A stretch of 39,248 nucleotides of DNA, taken from Pseudomonas amygdali (lineage in GTDB: Bacteria > Pseudomonadota > Gammaproteobacteria > Pseudomonadales > Pseudomonadaceae). The position numbers were made by a program, and so were the translations under genes. How positions within the stretch are numbered: position 1 is the stretch's first letter; every line of letters starts with the position of its first letter. The notes below the pieces were generated by a model. It saw only the letters and a list, made by a program, of their open reading frames with translations, was not told the origin of the DNA and searched no databases. Location of the stretch: positions 1-39,248 of the forward strand of contig NZ_LKBW01000269.1 in NCBI RefSeq assembly GCF_002699855.1, written 5' to 3'. Positions 19,179 through 28,496 of the stretch are shown here, piece after piece.

Positions 19179-19808
19179 ATGGATAACCCGGAAAACAGCG
19201 CGCTCGTGACCACAATCGAGACGCTGGAAGCGCTCTATGGCCCGATTGCTCCTCCTTCCATGATCAAGGAAGTTGACCATATTCACGCGGTTTACCGGCC
19301 CTTCATCGAGTCGGCACCCTTTATTGTGCTGGCCTCTGCCGGGTCTGATGGCCTTGATGCGTCCCCGCGTGGCGATCATTCGGGCTTCGTGCATATCGAG
19401 GACAGCAAGACGCTTTATCTGCCTGACCGGCGCGGCAACAACCGCATCGATACCCTGCGCAATATCATCAGCGACCCACGCGTCGCGTTGCTGTTCCTCA
19501 TCCCTGGCGTGGGCGAGACCTTGCGGGTCAACGGAACAGCGCAGATATCGGTTCAGCCCGAACTGTTGTCGCGTTTTGAGGTGAACGGCCAACTGCCCAG
19601 GTCGGTGCTGCGCATCTCCGTGACCAGCGTGTACTTCCAATGCAGCAGGGCAACCATCAGGTCCGGTTTATGGGATGCAACCCGGCACATCGAACGCAGC
19701 GCGCTGCCGACTGCCGGGCAAATACTAAAAGCGGTTTCTGCCGAGCAGATCGACGGTGACGCCTATGACAAGGCTTTGCCGGGACGCATCGCGGATACGT
19801 TGTATTGA
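19179..19808 (+). CDS. Pyridoxamine 5'-phosphate oxidase-family flavoprotein
   Basis: The protein of 209 residues has the split-barrel FMN-binding fold: PFIVLASAGSDGLDASPRGD, then DRRGNNRIDTLRNI and VALLFLIPGVGETLRVNG. This matches the MSMEG_1061-type subfamily of the PPOX clan. The substrate is unknown. It stands alone on the plus strand, inside the otherwise minus-strand imelysin cluster, and separates the icmP-like gene from the di-heme gene. This suggests an insertion into an older operon. CAGAGG lies upstream of the ATG. Confidence 0.85.
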   Translation: MDNPENSALVTTIETLEALYGPIAPPSMIKEVDHIHAVYRPFIESAPFIVLASAGSDGLDASPRGDHSGFVHIEDSKTLYLPDRRGNNRIDTLRNIISDPRVALLFLIPGVGETLRVNGTAQISVQPELLSRFEVNGQLPRSVLRISVTSVYFQCSRATIRSGLWDATRHIERSALPTAGQILKAVSAEQIDGDAYDKALPGRIADTLY

Positions 19809-19881
19809 AGCTCCGGGAACTCGTTTCTGCAATGGTCAGGGCTCAGCAGTTGAAAGCAACGCATATCGGTCAGGCATAAAA

Positions 19882-19909
19882 AATGCCGGTCAGCGAACTG
19901 ACCGGCATT
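19882..19909 (-). terminator. Terminator of the icmP-like gene
   Basis: A twelve-base perfect stem (AATGCCGGTCAG with CTGACCGGCATT) closes on a four-base loop that reads TTCG on the minus strand, and a TTTTTT tract follows on that strand. It lies just after the 3' end of the imelysin gene and could also stop transcripts of the PPOX gene. Confidence 0.92.
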
Positions 19910-19933
19910 GGTTGTTACCGCAAACAGTACCTG

Positions 19934-21378
19934 TCAGAACTCGTGATCAGCGTTGTCCGGGTTCAGGTCGGTGATGCCGAGCTTGCCAGCGGCCTGTTCG
20001 ATAGCCCCCGTCTGTTTGACCAGCGCAGCAATGGCGTCACGCACCACTTGATTGCCTGCCGTGTTGCCGGCAGCGATCAACTGGTCGAAGTGCTCACCCT
20101 TGTTGGCGTGATCAACGATGACCTGTAGCTTGGCCTGGGTGTCGTCCAGATCGGCGCGCAAGGTGGCGTCGGTGGCAGGGTCTACCTTGGCAACCAGAGA
20201 CGAAAGGCTCGGGCCGCTGACTTTGCTGCCATCGGTGCGCGTGTATTCGCCCAGGTAAACGTTGCGAATACCCTTGCCGTTGTAGAAGTGCGAGTTGTGC
20301 GTGTTGTCGCTGAAGCAGTCGTGTTCGTCTTCGCTGGAGTTGGCTTCCAGTGCGACTTTCATACGCTCGCCCGCCAGTTCACCCAGCGACAGGCTGCCCA
20401 TGCCGAAGAGCATTTTGCGCAGACCGCTTTCGCCGGATTCGGCTTCCAGCGTGGCACGGTAGTTGTCGGCAACGCCGGCCTTCCAGTTGCCGGACATTTC
20501 TTCCAGATCGCTGACCAGCAGATCGGTAACGGCCTTGAGGTAGGCGCGGCGGCGGTCGTTGTGGCCGCCGGTCGCACCGGCGCCTTCAAGGAATCGCTGA
20601 CCAGCAGATCGGTAACGGCCTTGAGGTAGGCGCGGCGGCGGTCGTTGTGGCCGCCGGTCGCACCGGCGCCTTCAAGGTAGTCACTGGCTGGACGAGCCCC
20701 GGCACCAGGACCGGTGCCGTTCAGGTCCTGGCCCCACAGCAGAAATTCAATGGCGTGGTAGCCGGTAGCAACGTTCGCTTCGGAGCCGCCCAGCTCGTTC
20801 AGGCTGGCAAGTTTTTCGGAGGTGATTTCCTTCACGTCGACCTTGTCTTCGCCGACCTGAATTTCGGTGTTGGCGATGATATTGGCAGTCGCGCCAGGGT
20901 TGCCCAGCGCGTGCTGGTAATCCTTGGCGACATAGTCGATCAGGCCTTCGTCCAGGGGCCAGGCGTTAACCTGTCCTTCCCAGTCGTCGATGATGGTGTT
21001 GCCGAAGCGGAAGACTTCGCTCTGCATGTAAGGCACACGCGCAGCTACCCACGCATCCCGTGCGGCTTTCAAAGTTTCATCGTTGGGTTTTGCCAGGAAT
21101 GCGTCGACGGCGGTGCTCAGTTTTTTCGCACCAGCTTCGGCGTCGTCGAACACCGCAGACACCATGTTGGCGTAATTCGCGACCACAGCCTTGGCCGCCG
21201 CGTCGTCAGTCTGGGAGGCTGCGGCCGGAGCAGGGGCAGCAGGCGTCGCCGCGGGAGTCGCAGGAGCAGCGGCTGGCGCGGGTGCCGGGGCGGCAGCCTT
21301 GTCCTTGCCTTCGCCACAACCGGCGAGAGAGATAGCGATGGCCAACAGACTAGCGGTTGCCAGAGGCATACGAATCAT
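19934..21378 (-). pseudogene. icmP: Imelysin (IcmP-like peptidase M75) gene broken by an 86-bp tandem duplication
   Basis: The protein starts with a lipoprotein signal (LAGC, Cys21), an Ala/Pro-rich linker, and an imelysin domain with the intact motif GYHAIE (GxHxxE). A near-perfect tandem duplication (20507-20592 and 20593-20678) shifts the frame after AYLKAVTDLLVSD. Removing 86 bp gives a continuous frame of 452 residues, close to P. aeruginosa IcmP (about 446), ending NPDNADHEF. The second half (SGNWKAGVADNYRATLEAE onward) is well preserved, so the lesion is recent. The intact protein would be an outer-membrane or periplasmic iron-regulated imelysin. A well-placed AGGA precedes ATG 21378. 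Confidence 0.85.
20507..20678. repeat. 86-bp tandem duplication in the icmP-like gene
   Basis: Positions 20507-20591 are repeated exactly at 20593-20677, with one differing base at the unit boundary (A at 20592, T at 20678). The offset of 86 (3n+2) causes the frameshift. Each copy begins ATCGCTGACCAGC and ends GCGCCTTCAAGG. Confidence 0.95.
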
Positions 21379-21547
21379 GACGGAATCCTGCGTCGATAAA
21401 GTTGATGGCGGGGTGCGCCCATAAAATCTGCGACATGATGCGAAAGATTTGCATTCGATGTAAAGGCAAAACGCCTTTGCGGTCGTGTTCAGGTATTCAG
21501 CAGGTTGTAACAGTCGGTTTCAAGATGGCTCGAAAGAGCACTGCCGT

Positions 21548-23599
21548 TCAAAGGCTGGCGGCGTTACGCTCTCTCGACTGTTTCAGGTAGGCCAGCAATT
21601 CCCGACCGGGCAGCGGCTTGCTGTACAGGTAGCCCTGGCCTTCGTGACAGCCCTGGGTGACGATATAGGCCTCCTGCTCGAGCGTCTCCACACCCTCGGC
21701 GATGACCTGCATGCCAAGGCTTTTACCCAGCTGGATAATGGCCCGCACGATGGTGGCGTCATCGTCGTCGTCAATCAGGTCCTGAACGAAACTCCGGTCG
21801 ATCTTGATCTTGTCCAGCGGCAGGCTTTTCAGGTAACTCAGCGACGAGTAACCGGTACCGAAATCATCGATGGCGATCAAGGCGCCGGAGCGTCTCAGGC
21901 TCAGCAGGTGCTGGGCGGCGGTATTGATATCTTCCATCAGGCCGGTTTCGGTCACTTCCAGTTCCAGGCTGCGCGGTGGCAGGCGGTAGATCTGCAACAG
22001 GTTGTTGACCACACGCGGCAGTTCCGCGTGGTGCAGTTGCACGGTCGACAGGTTGACCGCCATGCGCAAGTCGGTGAAGCCTTGATCAAGCCATTCGCGT
22101 AACTGGCGGCAGGCCTGATCAAGCACCCATTCGCCGATGGCGATGATGGTGCCATTCTGCTCGGCCAACGGGATGAATACATCTGGCGGCACCAGACCAT
22201 GCTCTGGATGTTGCCAGCGGATCAAGGCTTCCACGCCAACGATGCGGTGATCGCGATAGCTGATCTGCGGCTGATAGACCAGGTACAACTGATTGCCCGG
22301 CAAGGCTTCGCGCAGATCTTTTTCGAGTTCACGACGGCGGCGCATTTCGCTGTCGACGCTGGCGATGTAGAACTGATACCGGTTACGCGAGCGGGCTTTG
22401 GCCAGCGTCATGGTCTGTTCAGCTTTTTGCAGCAGTTTCTCGGTGTTGTCGCCGTCTTCGGGAAATAGCGTGATGCCAATGGTCGCTCGTAAGCGGATCT
22501 GCTGTTCACCGACTATAAACGGGGCCTCTAGCTCATCCAGAATATTCTGCGCCAGCTCTGCTGCCTCATAGGGTTGCTCGATTTTGGCCTGCACCAGTGC
22601 AAACTGATCGCCGCCCAATCGCGCCAGAGCGCCGAGTCGCCCGCTGTGGGCGCGTAGCCGGTCAGCCAGCGCGAGTAACAGTTGATCGCCTGCCTGATAG
22701 CTGAACTGTTCGTTGATACCTTTGAAGTCATCCAGGCCAACGCAGAGAATCGCGACCCGGTGCTGCTGACGCCCCGCATCTTCGAGAATTCTGTCCAGAC
22801 CGATCTGCAACTGAAGCCGGTTGGGCAGGCCGGTCAGGAAATCGTATTGCGCCATGCGCTGCAGATTGTTCTCCGCCTCGTGGCGTAGATAAGTGTGGCG
22901 CTCGATGGAGGCCAGCAGCTGGTTGGCGGTATTGACCCAAATCCCCAGTTCGTTTTTCTCGTGGCCTTTGAGCAGTGGCAATTGGTGTTCGCTGGGGCGG
23001 TCGGGGTTGATCGCGATCAGATGTTCGATGATTTTCGACAGTGGCCTGGTCAGCAACCAGTGATAGACCAGGTACAACACCAGCCCCATTGCCAATGCAC
23101 GCAATACACCAGCGATGAAGATGATTGCGGCATTGACCAGAAAGCTTTCGCCGTAATTGGCAGTGTCCAGCGTGATACGCAGGTCGCCGTAATACTCGCT
23201 GTAGGGGCTGCGACCGACCAGTTGCGTGGTGAAGCTGCGCTCCTGGCCGAGGATAAGGTCTGTCAGCCAGCGGGTTGGAGAGCTTTTCAGCGGGCGGTCT
23301 TTTTCTGCGAGCAGGCTTTCGTTGGGGTGTCCTATCGATGCCATGCGTACCGCGTCGTCCTGAAACAGGCCTTCGATGACCTGCATGCCCATTTCGCGGT
23401 CCAGACTGTAAACGGCCTGCGTGGAGGGATCGCGGAACATTCCGAGAATTCGTTCGGCATCGTTCGCCACGGCCTGACGCGTCTTGTAGGCGTCGAAAAC
23501 GATTTGCGCACAGCTTAGTACGACGCCTACCAGCAGCGCCGAAAGCAGTACGACGCGCAGCAACTTTACCGAAAGGCTATTCTTGAGTTCCAGCTTCAA
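21548..23599 (-). CDS. bifA: BifA, c-di-GMP phosphodiesterase with degenerate GGDEF
   Basis: The 683-residue membrane protein has helices at about 14-35 and 154-180 around a periplasmic sensor, a HAMP-like segment, then GGDEF and EAL domains. The GGDEF signature is degenerate (GGDQF, residues 329-333). The EAL domain keeps EAL (457-459), NLS, EVTETG, DDFGTGYSSL, IKIDRSFV and EGVET, so it should hydrolyse c-di-GMP. GGDQF plus an active EAL domain, the length and the location next to sodB identify BifA, which lowers c-di-GMP to favour swarming motility and limit biofilm in pseudomonads. Confidence 0.94.
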   Translation of the reverse strand: MKLELKNSLSVKLLRVVLLSALLVGVVLSCAQIVFDAYKTRQAVANDAERILGMFRDPSTQAVYSLDREMGMQVIEGLFQDDAVRMASIGHPNESLLAEKDRPLKSSPTRWLTDLILGQERSFTTQLVGRSPYSEYYGDLRITLDTANYGESFLVNAAIIFIAGVLRALAMGLVLYLVYHWLLTRPLSKIIEHLIAINPDRPSEHQLPLLKGHEKNELGIWVNTANQLLASIERHTYLRHEAENNLQRMAQYDFLTGLPNRLQLQIGLDRILEDAGRQQHRVAILCVGLDDFKGINEQFSYQAGDQLLLALADRLRAHSGRLGALARLGGDQFALVQAKIEQPYEAAELAQNILDELEAPFIVGEQQIRLRATIGITLFPEDGDNTEKLLQKAEQTMTLAKARSRNRYQFYIASVDSEMRRRRELEKDLREALPGNQLYLVYQPQISYRDHRIVGVEALIRWQHPEHGLVPPDVFIPLAEQNGTIIAIGEWVLDQACRQLREWLDQGFTDLRMAVNLSTVQLHHAELPRVVNNLLQIYRLPPRSLELEVTETGLMEDINTAAQHLLSLRRSGALIAIDDFGTGYSSLSYLKSLPLDKIKIDRSFVQDLIDDDDDATIVRAIIQLGKSLGMQVIAEGVETLEQEAYIVTQGCHEGQGYLYSKPLPGRELLAYLKQSRERNAASL

Positions 23600-23986
23600 T
23601 GGCCGTTCCTTAGTTCGTGTCGGAGGACATATCGCCCCATGACCCTCGAAAAGCCAGATCCGCCCGTCGTGACGTGGTCAGAAACGGTGCGTCTGGCTGA
23701 TCTTCGCGTTCCTTGCACCTACTGGCCCAAGCCACCTGCGTGTGTCGGGTGGCCAGGTGGGTAACTTGAGCAGAACACTGTAAAGAATTACGTCGTGATG
23801 CGAGTCAGCTAGCGTTTCTGACAATACACAAAGTAACAGCGGCAGGCGAAAAAACATTTGCTGTTCACCTGACTGGCAGGTCGAAGTCTGACGCCGTTTA
23901 TTAAACACGAATCTGGAAAGACTACAGGTGTAAACCTGGAGCATAAAAAACCCGGCGCGAGGCCGGGTTTTTCGATGAGGCTGGAA
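23600..23986. other. Intergenic region between bifA and sodB
   Basis: This stretch of 387 bases carries no credible gene. It holds the sodB terminator at its right end and the presumed bifA promoter and leader. It is somewhat richer in A and T around 23770-23945. I see no clear operator or repeat. Confidence 0.55.
23946..23972 (-). terminator. Terminator of sodB
   Basis: AAAAACCCGGC pairs with GCCGGGTTTTT around a five-base loop. It lies 14 bp beyond the sodB stop, with a T run on the minus strand. Confidence 0.95.
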
Positions 23987-24568
23987 TCAGGCTTCGAATT
24001 GCTTGGCCACGAAGTCCCAGTTCACCAGGTTCCAGAACGCTTCTACGTACTTAGGACGCAGATTGCGGTAGTCGATGTAGTAGGCGTGTTCCCACACATC
24101 GCAGGTCAGCAGCGGGGTGTCGCCGCTGGTCAGCGGGTTGCCGGCACCGATGGTGCTGGCCAGAGCCAGAGAGCCGTCAGCCTTCTTCACCAGCCAGCCC
24201 CAGCCGGAGCCGAATGTGCCGATGGAGGTTTTGCTGAACTCTTCCTTGAACTTGTCGAAGGAACCGAATGCAGTGTTGATCGCCTCGGCCAGAGCGCCGG
24301 TAGGCTCGCCGCCAGCGTTAGGGGCCAGGCATTCCCAGTAGAACGTGTGGTTCCAGACCTGAGCGGCGTTGTTGAAGATACCGCCCGAGGAGGTCTTGAT
24401 GATCTCTTCCAGGGTCTTGCCTTCGAACTCGGTGCCTGGCGCCAGGTTGTTCAGGTTCACGACGTAGGTGTTGTGGTGCTTGTCGTGGTGATATTCCAGA
24501 GTCTCCGCAGAAATGTGCGGCACCAGAGCGTCTTTGGCGTAGGGCAGTGGCGGCAATTCAAAAGCCAT
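23987..24568 (-). CDS. sodB: Iron superoxide dismutase
   Basis: This 193-residue cytoplasmic enzyme converts superoxide to oxygen and hydrogen peroxide. The four metal ligands are visible: His27 (EYHHDKHH), His74 (WNHTFYW), and Asp and His in [13 protein letters not shown]. Residues such as GGIFNNAAQ and FGSGWGWLV mark the Fe type of bacterial SOD. The ATG follows a good GGAGATAAACC-type ribosome site. It has its own terminator. In many bacteria sodB is kept high when iron is plentiful; I see no clear Fur site here. Confidence 0.98.
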   Translation of the reverse strand: MAFELPPLPYAKDALVPHISAETLEYHHDKHHNTYVVNLNNLAPGTEFEGKTLEEIIKTSSGGIFNNAAQVWNHTFYWECLAPNAGGEPTGALAEAINTAFGSFDKFKEEFSKTSIGTFGSGWGWLVKKADGSLALASTIGAGNPLTSGDTPLLTCDVWEHAYYIDYRNLRPKYVEAFWNLVNWDFVAKQFEA

Positions 24569-24660
24569 GGTTTATCTCCTTTCAGGTCAATTGCGGTAAT
24601 CGCACGGCCGATCACGGGCGGCCAGATACAGCATGCACCGGGAGTTTTACTCTTTTGCGG

Positions 24661-24692
24661 CGCAGACCCCGGATCATAGCACCGGGTCTGCG
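24661..24692. terminator. Strong hairpin between argO and sodB
   Basis: CGCAGACCCCGG pairs with CCGGGTCTGCG with a single bulged base and a nine-base loop. It sits about 70 bp beyond the argO stop and 90 bp upstream of sodB. No T run follows on either strand, so it may be a weak terminator or an RNA-stabilising structure. Confidence 0.4.
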
Positions 24693-24760
24693 GCTTAACC
24701 ACGCAACAACTGTGTGGGATAGAGGTTCCAACGCGTTTGACCTGGCGCTCATGAAACCGG

Positions 24761-25351
24761 TCAGGCTGAGCGGATCAACTGAAAGGCCACGCTGAACATC
24801 ATCACGTCCAGCATACGCCATGTGGCGGGGCGGGCCAGCCAGGGCGCGAGCCATGCCGCACCAAGTGCCAGGCTTGAGAACCACAGCAGCGAGGCGCTGG
24901 CAGCACCGGCCACGTACGCCCCCGGCACGTCCTGTTGTGCCCCGAGCGAGCCAATCAGCAGTACGGTGTCCAGATACACGTGCGGGTTCAGCAAGGTAAC
25001 GGCCAGCGCGCTGAGTAATAAGGGGCGCAACGATCTTTTGCCAACGGCTGCGCTGTGTTCAAGGCTTTGCCGCGAGCAGGCGCGCCGCAATGCCTGCAGG
25101 CCATACCAGCTCAGGAATATCACACCGCCCCAGCGCGCTACCGCCAGCAATGTCGGGTTTTGTGCGAGCACATTGGCCAGTCCGAAGACGCCTGCCGCCA
25201 CCAGAATGGCGTCGCAGACAATGCACAGCAACGCCACGGGCACGTGATGTTCACGGCGCAGGCCCTGAGCGAGTACAAAAGCGTTCTGAGTACCGATAGC
25301 CATGATCAGGCCTGCCGCGATCAGCAGGCCATTGAGGTAGCTTTGCCACAT
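24761..25351 (-). CDS. argO: LysE/ArgO-family amino-acid exporter
   Basis: The protein has 196 residues and about six membrane helices. It has the LysE-family start (GLIMAIGTQNAFVLAQGLRREH), the CDAILVAAGVFG segment in the second helix, and the loop VTLLNPHVYLDTVLLIGS that is specific for basic-amino-acid exporters. It exports arginine and/or lysine, in E. coli under control of ArgP. It is divergent from the argP gene across a 94-bp gap, the classic ArgP-argO arrangement. Since argP is interrupted by a stop codon here, induction of argO may be lost. Confidence 0.92.
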   Translation of the reverse strand: MWQSYLNGLLIAAGLIMAIGTQNAFVLAQGLRREHHVPVALLCIVCDAILVAAGVFGLANVLAQNPTLLAVARWGGVIFLSWYGLQALRRACSRQSLEHSAAVGKRSLRPLLLSALAVTLLNPHVYLDTVLLIGSLGAQQDVPGAYVAGAASASLLWFSSLALGAAWLAPWLARPATWRMLDVMMFSVAFQLIRSA

Positions 25352-25445
25352 AAAGACGTTCCATTGAGCAGATTCAGATGGCGATTCTTATGCGTTGAGC
25401 GCTATAAGGAAAACAAATAATGTTCATCGCTCATTAGGGAAACTG

Positions 25446-26345
25446 ATGTTCGACTACAAATTGTTATCTGCATTGGCGGCTGTGATCGAGCAAGCCGGTT
25501 TTGAGCGTGCCGCTCAGGTGCTGGGGCTGTCTCAATCTGCGGTTTCGCAGCGCATCAAATTGCTGGAGGCACGCATTGGTCTGCCGGTGCTGGTGCGCGC
25601 GACGCCACCGAGCCCGACCGACATCGGACGGCGCCTGCTCAATCACGTGCAGCAGGTCCGGTTGCTGGAGCGCGACTTACAGAGTCAGGTGCCGGCGCTG
25701 GATGAAGAGGGCATGCCCGAGCGTCTGCGAATCGCCTTGAATGCCGACAGTCTGGCGACCTGGTGGGCACCGGCCATCGGCGCGTTTTGCACGCAACACC
25801 GGCTGTTGCTGGATCTGGTTGTCGAAGATCAGGACGTAGGGCTCAAGCGCATGCGTGCAGGCGAGGTCGCGGCCTGCCTGTGTGGCAGCTAGCGTCCGGT
25901 GGCAGGGGCGCGCAGCCAGTTGCTGGGGGCCATGCGCTATCGGGCGCTGGCCAGTCCTTCATTCATCGCCCGCCATTTTCCGCACGGCGTGAGCCCGGCA
26001 AATCTGGCCAGATCGGCAGCACTGGTGTACGGGCCGGACGACCTTTTGCAGCATCGTTATCTGGCACTTCTTGGCGTTCAGGACGGCTTCGAGCATCATT
26101 TGTGCCCGTCGTCCGAAGGTTTCATACGTATGATCGAGGCCGGGATGGGCTGGGGCCTGGCGCCCGAGTTGCAGGTGCGCGACCAATTGCGCAGCGGCAC
26201 TCTGCTTGAATTGCTGCCGGAGCGCTGCATCGATGTGCCGCTGTACTGGCACCATTGGCGCAATGGCGGGCAGCTCCTGACCCGGCTTACCGAACATCTT
26301 GCGCAACATTCGGCCGATTGGCTGGTGCCGCTGAGCGAGGAATGA
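25446..26345 (+). pseudogene. argP: LysR-family regulator ArgP (IciA), nonsense-mutated
   Basis: An N-terminal winged helix (LSALAAVIEQAGFERAAQ then LGLSQSAVSQRIKLLE) and the ArgP-type segment LVRATPPSPTDIGRRLL identify ArgP. Codon 149 is TAG (25890-25892), inside the effector-binding domain after EVAACLCGS, and the same frame continues RPVAGARSQLLGAMRY to TGA at 26345. Without the stop the protein would have 299 residues, the normal length. One base change from CAG or GAG explains it. The truncated form would keep the DNA-binding domain but lose most of the lysine/arginine-sensing domain. Confidence 0.88.
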
Positions 26346-26419
26346 TCGTCAACATGATCATGTGTAATCCATGCAGGCAGGGTTTTCCCTTTCCTGCAGA
26401 TGCGTTAACGGAGCGGTAA

Positions 26420-27412
26420 ATGAAGATTCTGGTCACCGGCGCGAGCGGCTTCATCGGCGGACGCTTTGCGCGTTTTGCCCTTGAGCAGGGCATGAGCGTG
26501 CGGATCAATGGCTGTCGTGCCGAAGGTGTCGAGCACCTGGTCAGGCGTGGCGCCGAGTTCATCCAGGGCGACCTCGCTGACCCTTATCTGGTGCGGGCGC
26601 TGTGCGATGACGTGGAAGCGGTGGTGCACTGCGCAGGCTCCGTCGGCCTGTGGGGACGCCGCCAGGATTTCATGCAGGGCAACGTGCAGCTTACCGAAAA
26701 CATCGTCGAGGGCTGCCTGAAACAAAGGGTGCGAAGGTTGGTTCATCTTTCGTCGCCCTCGATCTACTTTGATGGAAAATCGCACCGCGGCATCAAGGAA
26801 GAGCAGGTGCCCAAGCGTTTCCATAATCACTATGCGGCGACCAAATACCTGGCCGAGCAAAAGGTCTTTGGTGCCGAAGAGTTCGGTCTGGAAGTGATCG
26901 CCCTGCGGCCGCGCTTCGTCACTGGCGCGGGCGACAACAGTATTTTCCCGCGTTTGCTGCACATGCAGCGCAAGAAGCGTCTGTCGATTGTCGGCAACGG
27001 TTTGAACGTGGTGGATTTCACCAGCATGCACAACCTCAACGAAGCCATGCTGAGCAGCTTGCTGGCAACCGGCTCGGCGCTGGGCAAGGCCTACAACATC
27101 AGCAACGGCACGCCGGTCCCGCTGTGGGACGCAATCAATTATGTGATGCGCCAGATGCATCTGCCTCAAGTCACCCGTTATCGTTCATACGGACTGGCCT
27201 ACAGTGCCGCAGCAATCAACGAGGGTGCCTGCCTGCTGTGGCCGGGCCGACCTGAACCTACCCTGTCAAGAATGGGCATGCAGGTCATGAACAGGGATTT
27301 TACGCTTGATATCAGCCGCGCCAGGCATTATCTGGATTATCAGCCTCAGGTCAGCCTGTGGACAGCGCTGGATGAATTCTGTGGCTGGTGGCAGGCACAG
27401 CACGCAATCTGA
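26420..27412 (+). CDS. NAD-dependent epimerase/dehydratase family protein
   Basis: This extended SDR has 330 residues. It begins with the dinucleotide-binding motif TGASGFIGG (GxxGxxG), shows the Ser region HLSSPSIYFDG, and has the catalytic YAATK (YxxxK). The second half resembles 3-beta-hydroxysteroid dehydrogenase/isomerase and sterol- or sugar-modifying enzymes (VVDFTSMHNLNEAM, AYNISNGTPVPLWD). The substrate is unknown. It follows argP on the same strand by 74 bp. Pseudomonads keep an orthologue here next to the coiled-coil protein gene, to my recollection. Confidence 0.85.
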   Translation: MKILVTGASGFIGGRFARFALEQGMSVRINGCRAEGVEHLVRRGAEFIQGDLADPYLVRALCDDVEAVVHCAGSVGLWGRRQDFMQGNVQLTENIVEGCLKQRVRRLVHLSSPSIYFDGKSHRGIKEEQVPKRFHNHYAATKYLAEQKVFGAEEFGLEVIALRPRFVTGAGDNSIFPRLLHMQRKKRLSIVGNGLNVVDFTSMHNLNEAMLSSLLATGSALGKAYNISNGTPVPLWDAINYVMRQMHLPQVTRYRSYGLAYSAAAINEGACLLWPGRPEPTLSRMGMQVMNRDFTLDISRARHYLDYQPQVSLWTALDEFCGWWQAQHAI

Positions 27413-27496
27413 ATGCGGTAGTGGCACAGTGAGATTGGTTACGCGCTGTTGTTATACTGCCCGACTTTGGTTTAACAGCTTCCTGAAGGGTTATTC

Positions 27497-28348
27497 ATGC
27501 GCAACGATCCATACGACGACGTCGATGACGTTCCCAGCCTGAGCGCCAAGGACGACGATGACGACTTCGCGCCGGGCAATGGTGCACGCGAACGCACCAC
27601 GGTCTATTCGCGTACCACACCGGTGGTCAAGGTAAAGGGCCCGAGCACCGGACCGCTATGGGCGTTGGTCGGCGCGCTGTTCATTGCCTTTTGCGGTCTG
27701 GGCTGGTGGAGCTTTCAGCAGGTCTCCCTCATGGAACAGCAATTGGTGGCCACTCAGGAGAGCTTTGCGCGCATCAGCGAAGAAGCGGCGGGACGCCTGC
27801 AGGATATTTCCGGCAAAGTCGTTGCGACCGAGGCGCTGTCCAGCGATGGCGAGGCGCTCAAGCAGCGCATCAAGCTGCTGGAAGCGCAACTGGAAGATCA
27901 GGACAAACAGCGCGAGGGCGTTGAAGGCCAGCAGGGCAGTCTCGACAAGCGCCTGGAGCAGATGGCCGCGCAAACCGCCCAGCAGCACAGTGAAAGCGCG
28001 CAGTTGCAGGAGCAGCTCAAAAGCGTCGTCGCTGAGCTGACCACGCTGAAAGCCGCGCTGCCCGATCTGAAAACCGCACAGGCCGATCAGGGCAAGCTGG
28101 ATGCGCAAATCAAAAGCGTGGCAGCCGATGTTGCAACATTGAAGAAACAGGGCAACCCGTCGGCTGCTGTCGAGCGCCTGGAGCAGGACCTGATGGTCCT
28201 CAAAAGCGAACAGGAAAACCGCCCGGCCCCTTCAGCAGAGGCCAGTACAGCCGAGTTCGACGCGTTTCGTGCTCAGGTCACCCGCAATATCAATACCCTC
28301 ACCAGCCAGATCCAGAATCTGTCGCAACAGCTCAACGCGCGTCGTTGA
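27497..28348 (+). CDS. Membrane-anchored coiled-coil protein, unknown function
   Basis: The protein has 283 residues: an acidic cytoplasmic head (residues 1-50 with a DDDDD run), one membrane helix (about 54-76, LWALVGALFIAFCGLGWWSF), and a long periplasmic coiled coil rich in Gln, Glu, Leu and Lys (about 80-280). Many heptad positions carry Leu, Ile, Val or Ala (for example RIKLLEAQLEDQDKQREG). Such architecture suggests a scaffold or tether in the envelope, but I do not recognise the family. Conservation of the position supports a real gene. Confidence 0.85.
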   Translation: MRNDPYDDVDDVPSLSAKDDDDDFAPGNGARERTTVYSRTTPVVKVKGPSTGPLWALVGALFIAFCGLGWWSFQQVSLMEQQLVATQESFARISEEAAGRLQDISGKVVATEALSSDGEALKQRIKLLEAQLEDQDKQREGVEGQQGSLDKRLEQMAAQTAQQHSESAQLQEQLKSVVAELTTLKAALPDLKTAQADQGKLDAQIKSVAADVATLKKQGNPSAAVERLEQDLMVLKSEQENRPAPSAEASTAEFDAFRAQVTRNINTLTSQIQNLSQQLNARR

Positions 28349-28496
28349 AGGCAAGACTTGCCGGCGGCTGTCCATAGCAGATAGCCGCTGGCAAATTTCC
28401 TGACATTTTTTTTTGTACTCGTTAAATAGATATGTACTTGCCAATAGAAGGAAGGCTTACGCTTGCCTGGCTGTTAACTAAATTGGAGTTTCAACA

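Noticed and set aside
21437..21456. Imperfect inverted repeat (TGCGAAAGATTTGCA) upstream of the icmP-like gene as a Fur box
   Set aside because: It matches the Fur consensus GATAATGATAATCATTATC poorly; only scattered positions agree. Fur control of such genes is expected, but this site does not show it.
28349..28496. hrp-box promoter upstream of the repeat protein, which would make it a type III effector
   Set aside because: No GGAACC element with the matching CCAC box is present in this gap.
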